Below are positions 18,080-26,656 of a DNA stretch of 64,000 nt, piece by piece. Origin of the DNA: Pararhizobium_B sp963838155 (GTDB taxonomy: Bacteria > Pseudomonadota > Alphaproteobacteria > Rhizobiales > Rhizobiaceae). The stretch is taken from the NCBI GenBank assembly GCA_963838155.1, contig CAWIQE010000013.1:62001-126000 (forward strand), in the 5' to 3' direction. The translations under genes were made by a program, and so were the position numbers. The notes under the pieces were generated by a model. The model saw nothing but the letters and a program-made list of their open reading frames with translations. It had not been told where the DNA came from and ran no database searches. Position 1 is the first letter of the stretch; the number at the start of each line of letters is the position of its first letter.

Positions 18080-20014
18080 ATGAGCATGGCATTCTGGCAG
18101 GGCCTGACCGCGAACCTCGTCGTCGCCGTCGTCGCGGTACTCGCCTCAGCCCATGTCGAGGAGCTCCTACCGGCTCGCCGCGGGCCGGCCGGAACCGGCG
18201 TCGCGTCCCTCGTGGCCGTCCTCTCCGTCGCCGCCGTCGTCCTGATGCCTTTCGAACCGGCGCCCGGCGCCTCGTTCGACCTCGCGATCGCGCTCGTCGC
18301 CTTCTTCGGCTTCTGGGTCGGGGCGGTGCCCGCCGTGCTCGCGGGCCTCACGGCGCTGGCGATGCGCCTGGCGGAAGCGGGCGGGGGCTTTCCCGCAGGC
18401 CACGGGAGCGTCGCCGGCATCGTGCTGGCGCTCGCCGTCGCCCTGGCAGGTCGGCGGCCCGGGGCTGCGCGGGCGACCAAAGCGACCCTCGCCCTTGCCG
18501 CGGCGGCGGCGAACGTCCCCTGGCTCTTCGACCTGCCGGGGGGACTGTCCCCCGAACGGTTCGCGCTTGCGGCGCTCGCTCCGTTCGTCCTGACGTTCCT
18601 CGCCGTGCTTTCGGCCGGCCTGCTCCTGTCGTCGGAGCGGCGGCGCCACGAGCACGCCCGCGCCAGCGCGCGGTTGTGCGCCATCGTCGAGGCGCTTCCC
18701 GACGCGCTGAACGTCAAGGACCGGGAAGGCCGGTTCCTCGCCGCCAATTCGGCGACAGCGAGACTGCTCGGCCTGCAGTCCGCCGACGACCTGATCGGGA
18801 AGACCTATTTCGACATCATGCCCGACGAGACGGCGCGCCATTTCTTCCTCGAGGACCAGAAGGCCTGGCGGTCGCGGGCCACGACGACGCTCGAGCAGCT
18901 GATCGGCGACGGTCGCGACGCGCTCGCGCTCGCCACGCTGAAGACGCCGCTTCGCAACGCCCGGGGCGACATGATCGGCCTCGTCACGCACAGCCGGGAC
19001 GTCTCCGCGCGGCACAGGCTGCAGGCGGAGCTCGACGAGACCCACCGCCGGCTCGGCATCGCGCTCGACAGCATGGCCGACGGGCTCGTGCAGATCGAGG
19101 TGAGCGGCGACATCGTCTTCTGCAACCAGCGCTATCGCGAGCTCTTTCCGAAGACGGGCCACCTGCGCGTCCCGGGCGCCAATATCGGAGACATCATTCG
19201 CGCCGCGGTCGAGGCGGGGGAGGAGGTCGTGCGCGATCTCGCCGAGCTGGAACGGCTGCTCGAGCGCGACGGCGCGGCCGTGCGCAAGGGAGGGTCGAAC
19301 ATCATATCGCTCGAAGGCGACCGCTGGATCGAGGCACGCACCACGGTCCTCGAAGACGGCAGTTCGCTGTCGGTCCTGTCGGAGATAACCGACCGGGTGA
19401 GGACGCAACGGCACCTGGAGGAGGTCAATCTGCGGCTGGCCTCGCAGGCGGTGACCGACGGCCTGACGGGCATCGCCAACCGGCGCTATTTCGACGACAG
19501 CCTGGGGCGCGAGTTCGAGCGCGCGGCGCGGGAGGGCAAGCGGCTCGGCCTCGTCCTCCTCGACGTCGACCGGTTCAAGGACTTCAACGACCGCTACGGC
19601 CACCTGGCGGGAGACGACTGCCTGCGCCTGGTCTGCCGGGTCCTCAAGCGAACCCTCGGCTTCGGCGAGGCGACCCTCGCCCGCTTCGGCGGCGAGGAGT
19701 TCGTGGTGCTGCTTCCGGACGTGGACGAGGAGACGGCCGTCGCGCTCGCGGAGGAACTGCGGGCCAGCGTGGCGAGCGAGGCGCGCCCGCATGCGGGCAG
19801 CCCGAGCGGCGCGGTGACGATCAGCGCCGGGGTCGTCTGCGGCCGGCCGGGCCGCGACGTGATGTCCGGCGAACAGATGCTGTCGCTCGCCGACACCGCC
19901 CTCTACCGGGCCAAGAACGCCGGTCGCAACAGGATCGAGCGCCAGGCCGCCACGGAGCTGGATCTCGCGGTCGCGACGCTGCGCGGCGTGCGCCACCACA
20001 AGACCGCCGGCTGA
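18080..20014 (+). CDS. Membrane-anchored PAS-PAS-GGDEF diguanylate cyclase
   Basis: 644 residues from ATG 18080 (MSMAFWQGL); an in-frame start 60 bases upstream is possible. Domains: six or so N-terminal membrane helices like the 5TMR/LytS-type sensor (1-195), two PAS domains (about 205-320, DALNVKDREGRFLAAN; and 335-450, IALDSMADGLVQIEV with a PAS_7-like fold), then GGDEF (470-620). The active site is RFGGEEF, and the Mg-binding Asp lies in LLDVDRFKDFNDRYGH, so cyclase activity is expected. The product-inhibition I-site (RxxD five residues before GGEEF) is replaced by FGEA. It makes c-di-GMP in response to a membrane or PAS signal. Confidence 0.9.
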   Translation: MSMAFWQGLTANLVVAVVAVLASAHVEELLPARRGPAGTGVASLVAVLSVAAVVLMPFEPAPGASFDLAIALVAFFGFWVGAVPAVLAGLTALAMRLAEAGGGFPAGHGSVAGIVLALAVALAGRRPGAARATKATLALAAAAANVPWLFDLPGGLSPERFALAALAPFVLTFLAVLSAGLLLSSERRRHEHARASARLCAIVEALPDALNVKDREGRFLAANSATARLLGLQSADDLIGKTYFDIMPDETARHFFLEDQKAWRSRATTTLEQLIGDGRDALALATLKTPLRNARGDMIGLVTHSRDVSARHRLQAELDETHRRLGIALDSMADGLVQIEVSGDIVFCNQRYRELFPKTGHLRVPGANIGDIIRAAVEAGEEVVRDLAELERLLERDGAAVRKGGSNIISLEGDRWIEARTTVLEDGSSLSVLSEITDRVRTQRHLEEVNLRLASQAVTDGLTGIANRRYFDDSLGREFERAAREGKRLGLVLLDVDRFKDFNDRYGHLAGDDCLRLVCRVLKRTLGFGEATLARFGGEEFVVLLPDVDEETAVALAEELRASVASEARPHAGSPSGAVTISAGVVCGRPGRDVMSGEQMLSLADTALYRAKNAGRNRIERQAATELDLAVATLRGVRHHKTAG

Positions 20015-20051
20015 CGTGGAGTTCGGACGCCGCCCCTTGGAGCGGCGTCCC

Positions 20052-20825
20052 TCAGAGCATGGCGCGGGCGATCGGCAGGAGCCGCGCGAGCCGTTCGGCC
20101 CAGGCGGCCTGCCCGGCCTCGTCGGCGATCAGATCCTGGCGCAGTTCCAGCTCCACATGCACGATGCCGCGCCGCTCTCCGTGGACCGGGATGCCGTAGT
20201 CCGTCGCATCGCTGACGCGATAGGGTTCGTTGTCGCCGACGACCAGGTCCCCTTCCTCGGCGAAGAGGTCGAGAAGGATGCGCGCCAGGCGGTCGTCGCG
20301 GTTGTACAGGACCCCGACATGCCACGGCCTGTCGACGCCCTTGAACACGGGCGTGAAGCTGTGGACGGCGACGAGGACGGTCTCGCGCCCCGCGTCGCGG
20401 CGCTTGTCGAGCGCCTCCGCCGTGGCCCGGTGGTATGGCTCGAACACCGCCCGGACGCGGGCCTGGCGCTCAGCCTCGCCGAGCCCGGCATTGCCCGGGA
20501 TCGCCGTCGTCTCGCTGATCTCGGGCATCGAGCTCGACACGGACGGATCGCGGTTGCAGTCGATGACGAGCCGGGAATAGACCTGTTCCACGAGGCAGGC
20601 ATCGAGCAGGTCCGACAGGCGATGCGCCACGGCAGCCGCCCCGATGTCCCAGGCGATATGGCGCGACCGCTCGCTCTCCGGCAGGCCCAGGTCGCCGAGC
20701 GCCCGGGGGATGCGGCGGCCGGCGTGGTCGCAGGTCAGGAAAAACGGCGAGAGGCCGTCCGGGCGGGTCAGGATCACCGGCGCCGGTTCGTCCGCGCCCA
20801 AGAGGTCCGGCTCCTTCGACGTCAT
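20052..20825 (-). CDS. N-formylglutamate amidohydrolase family enzyme
   Basis: 257 residues, the full length of the HutG/N-formylglutamate deformylase family (zinc hydrolase related to carboxypeptidases). Seen: the CDHAGRRIPRALGDLG motif near residue 33, HIAWDIGAAAVAHRL, YSRLVIDCNRDP and VAVHSFTPVF, carrying the expected metal and substrate residues. The start overlaps the rpiR stop by 4 bp, so it is cotranslated with the regulator. No other hut genes are nearby; divergent ABC transporter and amide-metabolism genes suggest it deformylates or hydrolyses an intermediate of that pathway rather than serving histidine degradation. Confidence 0.9.
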   Translation of the reverse strand: MTSKEPDLLGADEPAPVILTRPDGLSPFFLTCDHAGRRIPRALGDLGLPESERSRHIAWDIGAAAVAHRLSDLLDACLVEQVYSRLVIDCNRDPSVSSSMPEISETTAIPGNAGLGEAERQARVRAVFEPYHRATAEALDKRRDAGRETVLVAVHSFTPVFKGVDRPWHVGVLYNRDDRLARILLDLFAEEGDLVVGDNEPYRVSDATDYGIPVHGERRGIVHVELELRQDLIADEAGQAAWAERLARLLPIARAML

Positions 20826-21703
20826 GCGTGCTCTCCCTCGGACAGATGGCCGCGCAGGGTCTCCAGGCGCTCCATGCGGCTCTTGCTCTTCTCCCAGCGC
20901 CGGGCATGGACCCGCGCGATGAGCGCCTCGGACAGCGCCATCAGGGCTGCGAAGCTCTCCCAGCTCGACGGCAGCGACGTCCTGACGGCGAAGACGTGCG
21001 ACGCGACGGCCGCGACGGGCGAGACCCAGGTGTCGGTGAAAAGGATGACGTCGGCGCCGTTTTCTGCCGCCTGGCCGGCGAAGCGCACGACGTCCTCCTG
21101 GAAGCGTCGGATGTCGAAGACGATCAGGACGTCGTTGCGGTCGAGGTCGAGGAGGTGCTCGGCCCAGGTGGCCGTCTGGTCGCCGACCATGCCGATGCGC
21201 GGGCGCAGTTCGCGCAGGTGCAGATAGAGATGGTAGGCGAGGCTGGAGGTGAAACGGCCCCCGAGGGTCATCACCCGCCGCCGCTCGTCGGCCAGCAGCG
21301 TGACGGCGGCCTCGAATTCCTCGCGTGCGATCTCCGCCATGGAGTCGCGGATATTGGCGACGATCGCGGCGGTATAGTCGTCGATGAAATCCCCCTCGCG
21401 CGGGCTTCCGCTGTCGGGCGGGGCCTTGGCGAGCGGGGTCTGCAGGCGCTGTTCCAGCTCGTCGCGCAGCCTTTGCTGGAATTCCGGATAGCTGTCGAAG
21501 CCGAGCTTGGCGATCAGGCGGAGGATGGTCGGGCCGCTGACCTCGGCGCGCCGGGCGAACTGGGCGACCGTCTCCAGCCCGGCGACCGGATAGTTCGAAA
21601 GCAGGCTCAAGGCCGGCCGCCGCTCCGTGGGCGTCAGCCGTCCGAGACTGTTGCGGATCTGCTCCGCCACGGACCGGCCGGTAATGTCGTCGCTTTCCGC
21701 CAT
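20822..21703 (-). CDS. MurR/RpiR-family transcriptional regulator
   Basis: 293 residues: N-terminal HTH (about 15-90; LTPTERRPALSLLSNYP, RRAEVSGPTILRLIAKLGF) and a C-terminal SIS domain (about 135-275; RVMTLGGRFTSSLAYHLYLH, DVILFTDTWVSPVAA) that normally binds a phosphosugar or other small ligand. Divergent from the liv-type operon and cotranscribed with the amidohydrolase, so it is the likely local regulator of both. A perfect 13-bp palindrome lies 14 bases upstream of its start codon and fits an autoregulatory operator. Confidence 0.92.
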   Translation of the reverse strand: MAESDDITGRSVAEQIRNSLGRLTPTERRPALSLLSNYPVAGLETVAQFARRAEVSGPTILRLIAKLGFDSYPEFQQRLRDELEQRLQTPLAKAPPDSGSPREGDFIDDYTAAIVANIRDSMAEIAREEFEAAVTLLADERRRVMTLGGRFTSSLAYHLYLHLRELRPRIGMVGDQTATWAEHLLDLDRNDVLIVFDIRRFQEDVVRFAGQAAENGADVILFTDTWVSPVAAVASHVFAVRTSLPSSWESFAALMALSEALIARVHARRWEKSKSRMERLETLRGHLSEGEHA

Positions 21704-21717
21704 CGCGACCCTGTTTG

Positions 21718-21730
21718 TGAACGTCGTTCA
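21718..21730. promoter_or_regulatory. Candidate RpiR operator palindrome
   Basis: TGAACGTCGTTCA, a perfect inverted repeat (TGAACG-T-CGTTCA), lies between the rpiR start codon and the promoter-like TTGACA of the divergent operon. Position and symmetry fit a dimeric repressor site; assignment to this RpiR protein is inference. Confidence 0.45.
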
Positions 21731-21742
21731 GATATTACAGGA

Positions 21743-21771
21743 TTGACACTCATTCGTCATTATGGAAATTT
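21743..21771 (+). promoter_or_regulatory. Candidate sigma-70 promoter of the ABC transporter operon
   Basis: A consensus -35 hexamer TTGACA (21743-21748) is followed after 17 bases by AAATTT (21766-21771), a poor -10. The flanking sequence is AT-rich for this genome. The predicted transcript would have a leader of about 120 bases before the first gene. Confidence 0.4.
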
Positions 21772-21901
21772 TTGTTACAAAAGCAAGAACAGGGGAAATT
21801 GGTGGTGTCGCACGCTCTCGGAAACGGAAGAGCGGACGTGAGGCCGTTCGCAGGACCGCCCCGCGCTTCGAGCGATCGAAGCGGCTGACGGTGTGCGACT
21901 G

Positions 21902-22687
21902 ATGATGTCCGAGCCCGTCCCATCCGCTCCGCTCCTGGCGACGAAAGGGCTGACGAAGTCCTTTCGCAGCCTCGTCGCGCTGAAGGATCACGAGATCGCC
22001 GTCCATGCCGGCGAGATCGTCGGCGTCATCGGTCCGAACGGCTCGGGCAAGAGCACCTTCTTCAACCTGGCGAGCGGCTTCCTGCAGCCCGATTCCGGCG
22101 AGATCGTCTTCCGGGGCGAACCGATCGTCGGCCAGCCGGCGGACCGGATCGTGCGGCACGGGATCGCCCGCACCTTCCAGGGCACGCGGCTGTTCCCGAC
22201 GCTGACGGTCGCCGACAACGTCCGCGCCGCCGCGGAATTGCGCCACCGGACCGGCATCCTCGACGCGCTGGTCGGGTTCGGCCGTCGCCGCAAGGCGGAA
22301 GCCGCGGTGGAGGAGATCACGCGGGAGCTTCTCGATCTCGTCGGCCTCTACCGCCGCCGCGAAAGCCGGGCCCGGGACCTTCCCTACGGCGACCAGCGCC
22401 GCCTCGAGATCGTCCGGGCGCTGGCGACGCGCCCGCAGCTCCTGCTGCTCGACGAGCCGGCCGCCGGCATGGATGCGAGCGAGACCCGGGTGCTCCTGAA
22501 GCTGATCGACGAGATCCGGCGCCGCTACCAGCTCGCCGTCATCGTCGTCGAACACGACATGGACCTGATCATGAACCTGTGCGAGCGCATCCAGGTGCTC
22601 GCCCACGGCATGCGCGTCTTCGAGGGGACGCCGAAGGACGTGCAGGCGCACCCCCGCGTGCGGGAGGTCTATCTTGGCCACAGCTGA
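21902..22687 (+). CDS. livG: Branched-chain-type ABC transporter ATP-binding protein (LivG-like)
   Basis: 261 residues. Walker A GPNGSGKST (about residue 42), Q-loop region ARTFQGTRLFPTLTVADNV, Walker B LLLLDEPAAGMD and H-loop VVEHDMDLIM. The ABC signature is degenerate, DLPYGDQRRLEI instead of LSGGQ, which is common in LivG proteins. It pairs with LivF at 22674 to power uptake. The start is uncertain between GTG 21893 and ATG 21902 or 21905; none has a strong ribosome-binding site. First gene of an operon of seven genes. Symbol given by family; the substrate is probably not a branched-chain amino acid. Confidence 0.9.
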   Translation: MMSEPVPSAPLLATKGLTKSFRSLVALKDHEIAVHAGEIVGVIGPNGSGKSTFFNLASGFLQPDSGEIVFRGEPIVGQPADRIVRHGIARTFQGTRLFPTLTVADNVRAAAELRHRTGILDALVGFGRRRKAEAAVEEITRELLDLVGLYRRRESRARDLPYGDQRRLEIVRALATRPQLLLLDEPAAGMDASETRVLLKLIDEIRRRYQLAVIVVEHDMDLIMNLCERIQVLAHGMRVFEGTPKDVQAHPRVREVYLGHS

Positions 22688-23438
22688 CGCGACAGGTCGG
22701 GTCGCCCCGGTCGGAGCCACCGAGCTTCTCGGGGTGCGCAAGGTCTCGGTCTCCTACGGTGCCGTGACGGCGCTGCGCGGCATCGACATGGAGGTCCGGC
22801 GCGGCGAGGTCGTGGCACTGCTCGGCGCCAACGGCGCCGGAAAGAGCACGATGCTGCGCACGATTTCCGGGCTCGTGCGGCCGCGCTCCGGCGAGATCGT
22901 CTTCGACGGCACGCGCATCGACGGCATGCGCCCTTCCCAGGTCGTGCGCCGCGGCATCGCCCATTCGCCGGAGGGGCGGCGACTGTTCGGCGACCTGACC
23001 GTCGCCGAAAACCTCAGGCTTGGCGCCGTCCAGCGCACCGACCGCGACAACATCGACGCCGACCGGGAGCGCCTCTACCGGCTGTTCCCGATCCTGAAGG
23101 AGCGCGCCCGCCAGCAGTCGGGCACGCTGTCGGGCGGCGAGCAGCAGATGGTGGCGCTGTCGCGCGCCCTGATGGCGCGCCCGCGACTGCTGCTGCTCGA
23201 CGAGCCGTCGCTCGGCATCGCGCCGATCATCGTCGAACAGATCTTCGAGAGCCTCGCGGAGCTGAAGGCGAGCGGCGTGACGATGCTGCTGGTCGAACAG
23301 AACATCGCGGCCGCCCTCGACCTCGCGGACCGGGCCTACGTGCTGCGGACCGGCGAAATCGGCCTCGAAGGAAACGCCCGCGACCTGAGGGAAAACTACG
23401 AAGAGGTCGCCGGCGCCTATCTCGGAGCGCGTCGATGA
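22674..23438 (+). CDS. livF: Branched-chain-type ABC transporter ATP-binding protein (LivF-like)
   Basis: 254 residues. Walker A GANGAGKST, signature TLSGGEQQMVALSRALM, Walker B LLLLDEPSLGIAP and H-loop LVEQN, all intact. The gene starts at TTG 22674, with GGGAGG seven bases upstream, inside the end of livG (14-bp overlap), so translation is coupled. Second nucleotide-binding subunit of the importer. Confidence 0.92.
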   Translation: MATADATGRVAPVGATELLGVRKVSVSYGAVTALRGIDMEVRRGEVVALLGANGAGKSTMLRTISGLVRPRSGEIVFDGTRIDGMRPSQVVRRGIAHSPEGRRLFGDLTVAENLRLGAVQRTDRDNIDADRERLYRLFPILKERARQQSGTLSGGEQQMVALSRALMARPRLLLLDEPSLGIAPIIVEQIFESLAELKASGVTMLLVEQNIAAALDLADRAYVLRTGEIGLEGNARDLRENYEEVAGAYLGARR

Positions 23439-24337
23439 ACATGGGTCTCTACATCGTCCAGCAGGTGGTCAACGCGGTCAGCCTCGGCTCGCTCTACGCG
23501 CTGGTCGCGATCGGCCTGTCGATGGTCTTCGGCATCCTGAGGATGACCAATTTCGCCCATGGCGACATGATGATGGTCGGCGCCTTCGCGACGCTCCTGC
23601 TCGGTGCCGTCGGCATGCCCTTCTGGCTGGCGGCGCTCTTCGGCGTGGCGGCGGGGGCGCTCGCCGGCGTCGTGGTCGAGCGGCTCGCCTACCGCCCGGT
23701 GCGCGGCGCGCCCGACGTGACGCTGCTCTTGACCAGCCTTGCGGTGACCTACATCCTGGAGAATCTCGGCATCCTCATCTTCACGAGTTCGCCGCGGAAC
23801 TTCCCGATCCCGGACATGATGAATTCCGCGATCCAGCTTGCCGGCGGCCAGATCACCTTCACGGCGATCAACGTCGCGACGATCGTGCTCACGGTCGTCT
23901 CGCTGGCGCTGCTCGGCTGGTTCGTCACCCGCACGGATGTCGGGCTCGGCATGCGGGCGGCGGCGGAAGACCTCGGCGCGGCGCAACTCGTCGGCCTCGA
24001 CGTCAACCGGCTGATCGTCGTTGCCTTCGCCATCGCCTCGGCCTTCGCGGGGCTGGCCGGCGTCCTTTGGGCCGCCCAGGCGGGCATCGTCGAGCCGGAC
24101 ATGGGCTTCACGCCGCTCCTGAAGGCCTTCGTCGCGGCGATCGTCGGCGGCTTCGGATCGATCGCGGGGGCGCTGGTCGGCGGCTACGTGCTCGGCGCGC
24201 TCGAAATCCTCATCGTCGCCTTCCTGCCGTCGGACATTTCGCCCTATCGGGACGCCATCGTGTTCGCACTGCTCATCGCGTTCCTGCTGTTCCGGCCGAA
24301 CGGCCTGATGAACCGGCCGCAGGAGGTGAAGCTTTGA
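23435..24337 (+). CDS. livH: Branched-chain-type ABC transporter permease (LivH-like)
   Basis: 300 residues, about eight membrane helices. Starts with an ATGA overlap on livF. The typical LivH stretches YALVAIGLSMVFGILRMTNF and AHGDMMMVGAF lie near the N terminus, and the cytosolic coupling loop EDLGAAQLVGLDVNRL precedes TM6. One of two inner-membrane permeases of the importer. Confidence 0.94.
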   Translation: MNMGLYIVQQVVNAVSLGSLYALVAIGLSMVFGILRMTNFAHGDMMMVGAFATLLLGAVGMPFWLAALFGVAAGALAGVVVERLAYRPVRGAPDVTLLLTSLAVTYILENLGILIFTSSPRNFPIPDMMNSAIQLAGGQITFTAINVATIVLTVVSLALLGWFVTRTDVGLGMRAAAEDLGAAQLVGLDVNRLIVVAFAIASAFAGLAGVLWAAQAGIVEPDMGFTPLLKAFVAAIVGGFGSIAGALVGGYVLGALEILIVAFLPSDISPYRDAIVFALLIAFLLFRPNGLMNRPQEVKL

Positions 24338-25383
24338 CGACGCCCGCGATGTCGCGTCCCGTCTCGCTGATGGCCTTCGCCGCCATGCTGGTGATCGTCG
24401 CGCTGGCGACGCTGGCGCTGCCGCACATGGTCAACAACTACTTCGTGCGCGTCGTCATTGTCATGTGCATCGATGCGATCCTCGTCACCTCGATGGGCAT
24501 CGGCAACGGTTTCACCGGCGTCTTCTCGCTCGGGCACGTCGGCTTCGTCGCCGTCGGCGCCTATACGTCCGGAATCCTATCCCTCCCGGTCGCGGCGAAG
24601 CACGCCTACCTGCCGGACCTGCCGCACTGGCTGGCCGCCTTCAGCCTTCCCTTCCTCCCCGCCACGGTCGCGGCGGGCCTCGTCTGCGCGGCGCTCGCCG
24701 TGGTGGTCGGCGCCCCGCTGATGCGGCTTTCGGGCTACTTCGTCGCCGTGGCGACCCTCGGCTTCCTCATCATCGTCAACGTCGTGCTGATCAACGCGGC
24801 CGCCTTTACCCGCGGCGCGCGCACCTTCACCGGCGTCCCGCTCGAAACGACGCTGCCCTTCGCGGTCGGCTGGCTGGTGGTGACGCTGACGGTGCTCGCG
24901 CGGATCGTCTTTTCGCCCTACGGACGGCGCTACCTGGCGGTGCGCGAGGACACGGTGGCCGCGAGGGCGATCGGGATACCCATCCTGCGGACCCGGCTTT
25001 CGGCCTTCGTCGTCGGGGCCTTCTTCGCCGGCATCGGCGGCTCGCTCTACGGCCATTATCTCGGATCGTTCTCGCCGGCCAGCTTCTACCTGCCCTACAC
25101 CTTCGCGCTCGTCAGCATGCTCGTCATCGGCGGCATGGGCAGCATGACGGGCGCGGTCCTGGGCGTCGTGCTGGTGACGATCGCGAGCGAGGTCCTGCGC
25201 AATCTCGAGCGCGGCCTCGACCTCGGCGTCATCCATATCCCTCCCCTTTACGGCGCAAGCCAGATCGTCCTCGGGGTGATCTTCATCCTGATCATGATTT
25301 TCCGTCCGAGCGGCATCATGGACGATCGGGAACTGTCGCTCGGGCTATTCATGCGACGAAACCGGACAGGAGAAGAGGAGTGA
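24334..25383 (+). CDS. livM: Branched-chain-type ABC transporter permease (LivM-like)
   Basis: 349 residues from TTG 24334, which overlaps the livH stop (TTGA) and has AGGAGG seven bases upstream; this settles the start although upstream in-frame codons extend it. About ten membrane helices. The LivM signatures GNGFTGVFSLGHVGFVAVGAY and the coupling loop VREDTVAARAIGIPI are present. Second permease of the importer. Confidence 0.93.
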   Translation: MTTPAMSRPVSLMAFAAMLVIVALATLALPHMVNNYFVRVVIVMCIDAILVTSMGIGNGFTGVFSLGHVGFVAVGAYTSGILSLPVAAKHAYLPDLPHWLAAFSLPFLPATVAAGLVCAALAVVVGAPLMRLSGYFVAVATLGFLIIVNVVLINAAAFTRGARTFTGVPLETTLPFAVGWLVVTLTVLARIVFSPYGRRYLAVREDTVAARAIGIPILRTRLSAFVVGAFFAGIGGSLYGHYLGSFSPASFYLPYTFALVSMLVIGGMGSMTGAVLGVVLVTIASEVLRNLERGLDLGVIHIPPLYGASQIVLGVIFILIMIFRPSGIMDDRELSLGLFMRRNRTGEEE

Positions 25384-25387
25384 GACG

Positions 25388-26572
25388 ATGAAACGCAGAG
25401 AGCTCATCGCCAAGGGGGCCTTGCTTGCCGCTGGCCTCGGTATCGCGGCCTGTGCAGGAGCGGGCGCCGCCAGTGCGGCGGACACCATCAAGATCGGCGC
25501 GCCGTTCAACGTCACGGGCGCACTGTCGTCCCTCGACGCGCCGGCGCTCAACGGCGCCAAGCTGAAGATCAAGGAGATCAACGACGCCGGCGGCGTCGAC
25601 GGAAAGACGATCGACCTGGTGGTCTACGACACCAAGACCGATCCGACGGTCATCGCCAGCGTCGCAAGCCAGCTGCTCAACTCGGACAAGGTCCCGGTCG
25701 CGATCGGATTCACCGATTCGGACTCGGTCCTGGCGCTGGGCCCGATCTTCCAGCAGGCGGGCGTGCCGTTCGTGACGCCGGGCGCCACCTCGCCGAAACT
25801 GCCGTCGCAGATCGGCAACGACATCTTCCTCGCCTGCTTCGGCGACAACGTCCAGGCGGCGGCCGGCGCGCAGTTCATACAGGACAAGCTCAAGGGCAAG
25901 ACGGCCTACCTTCTGCGCGACAATTCAACGGAATACACGACCCTGCTCGCCAAGTACTTCCAGGAGGCCTTCGAACACGCCGGCGGGTCGATCGTCGCCC
26001 ATAACGACTACAAGTCCGGCGACAAGTCCTTCACCGCGCAGATCGGCAAGCTGAAGGCCCTCTCGGCGAAGCCCGACGTGCTCTACGTCTCGGCGATGCC
26101 GGACGACATCGGCCTGATCGTCAAGCAGATGCGCCAGGCGGGCGTCATGCAGCCGATCGTCGGCGGCGACGGCTACGACACGCCGCTCCTCCTGAGCGTG
26201 GGCGGCAAGGGGGCCGACGACACCTACTATTCGACCCACGCCTTCATCGGCGAGAAGTCGACGCCGGCGATCGAGAAATTCTACAAGGACTACAAGGCCG
26301 CCTACGGGACCGTGCCGGAAAACGCCTTCGCCGCGCTCGGCTACGACGCTGCCGGCCTGGTCGCCGACGCGATCAAGCGTGCCGGATCGACCGACCCGGC
26401 CAAGATCCGCGACGCCATCGCCGCGACCAAGGACTATCCCGGCATCACCGGGTCGATCACCTATCCGAAGGACAGCGGCGTGCCGCAGAAGACGGTGACG
26501 ATGATCGGCGTGAAGGACAAGGCTCTCTACCTCGCCGGCGAGGTGAAGCCGAACTGGATCCCGGCGCCCTGA
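25388..26572 (+). CDS. ABC transporter periplasmic substrate-binding protein (LivK/Peripla_BP_6-like)
   Basis: 394 residues. N-terminal signal with MKRRELIAKGALL followed by a hydrophobic, Ala-rich h-region and a cleavage site near AASA-AD; the twin Arg resembles a weak Tat signal. The mature part begins DTIKIGAPFNVTG, typical of type I periplasmic amino-acid/amide binding proteins, with the ligand-loop region AIGFTDSDSV and PFVTPGATSPKLP. It captures the substrate for the LivGFHM transporter. The gene is followed by a strong hairpin before the next gene, likely keeping its mRNA abundant. Confidence 0.92.
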   Translation: MKRRELIAKGALLAAGLGIAACAGAGAASAADTIKIGAPFNVTGALSSLDAPALNGAKLKIKEINDAGGVDGKTIDLVVYDTKTDPTVIASVASQLLNSDKVPVAIGFTDSDSVLALGPIFQQAGVPFVTPGATSPKLPSQIGNDIFLACFGDNVQAAAGAQFIQDKLKGKTAYLLRDNSTEYTTLLAKYFQEAFEHAGGSIVAHNDYKSGDKSFTAQIGKLKALSAKPDVLYVSAMPDDIGLIVKQMRQAGVMQPIVGGDGYDTPLLLSVGGKGADDTYYSTHAFIGEKSTPAIEKFYKDYKAAYGTVPENAFAALGYDAAGLVADAIKRAGSTDPAKIRDAIAATKDYPGITGSITYPKDSGVPQKTVTMIGVKDKALYLAGEVKPNWIPAP

Positions 26573-26587
26573 GAGGCCCGCGCACAG

Positions 26588-26622
26588 GCGGACGGACGCG
26601 ATCTCCGGTCGCGCCCGTCCGC
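26588..26622 (+). other. Intercistronic hairpin after the binding-protein gene
   Basis: 14-bp arms GCGGACGGACGCGA (26588-26601) and TCGCGCCCGTCCGC (26609-26622) with one mismatch and loop TCTCCGG. No T-tract follows. Hairpins at this place often protect the mRNA of the binding protein and lower expression of the next cistron; that role here is inference. Confidence 0.6.
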
Positions 26623-26656
26623 GTCGATCGGGCGATTTGACGAGGAGGATTTCGCG

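Noticed and set aside
20052..20825. N-formylglutamate amidohydrolase as part of a histidine utilisation (hut) operon
   Set aside because: No hutH, hutU, hutI or hutF nearby; the neighbours are RpiR and an ABC transporter operon.
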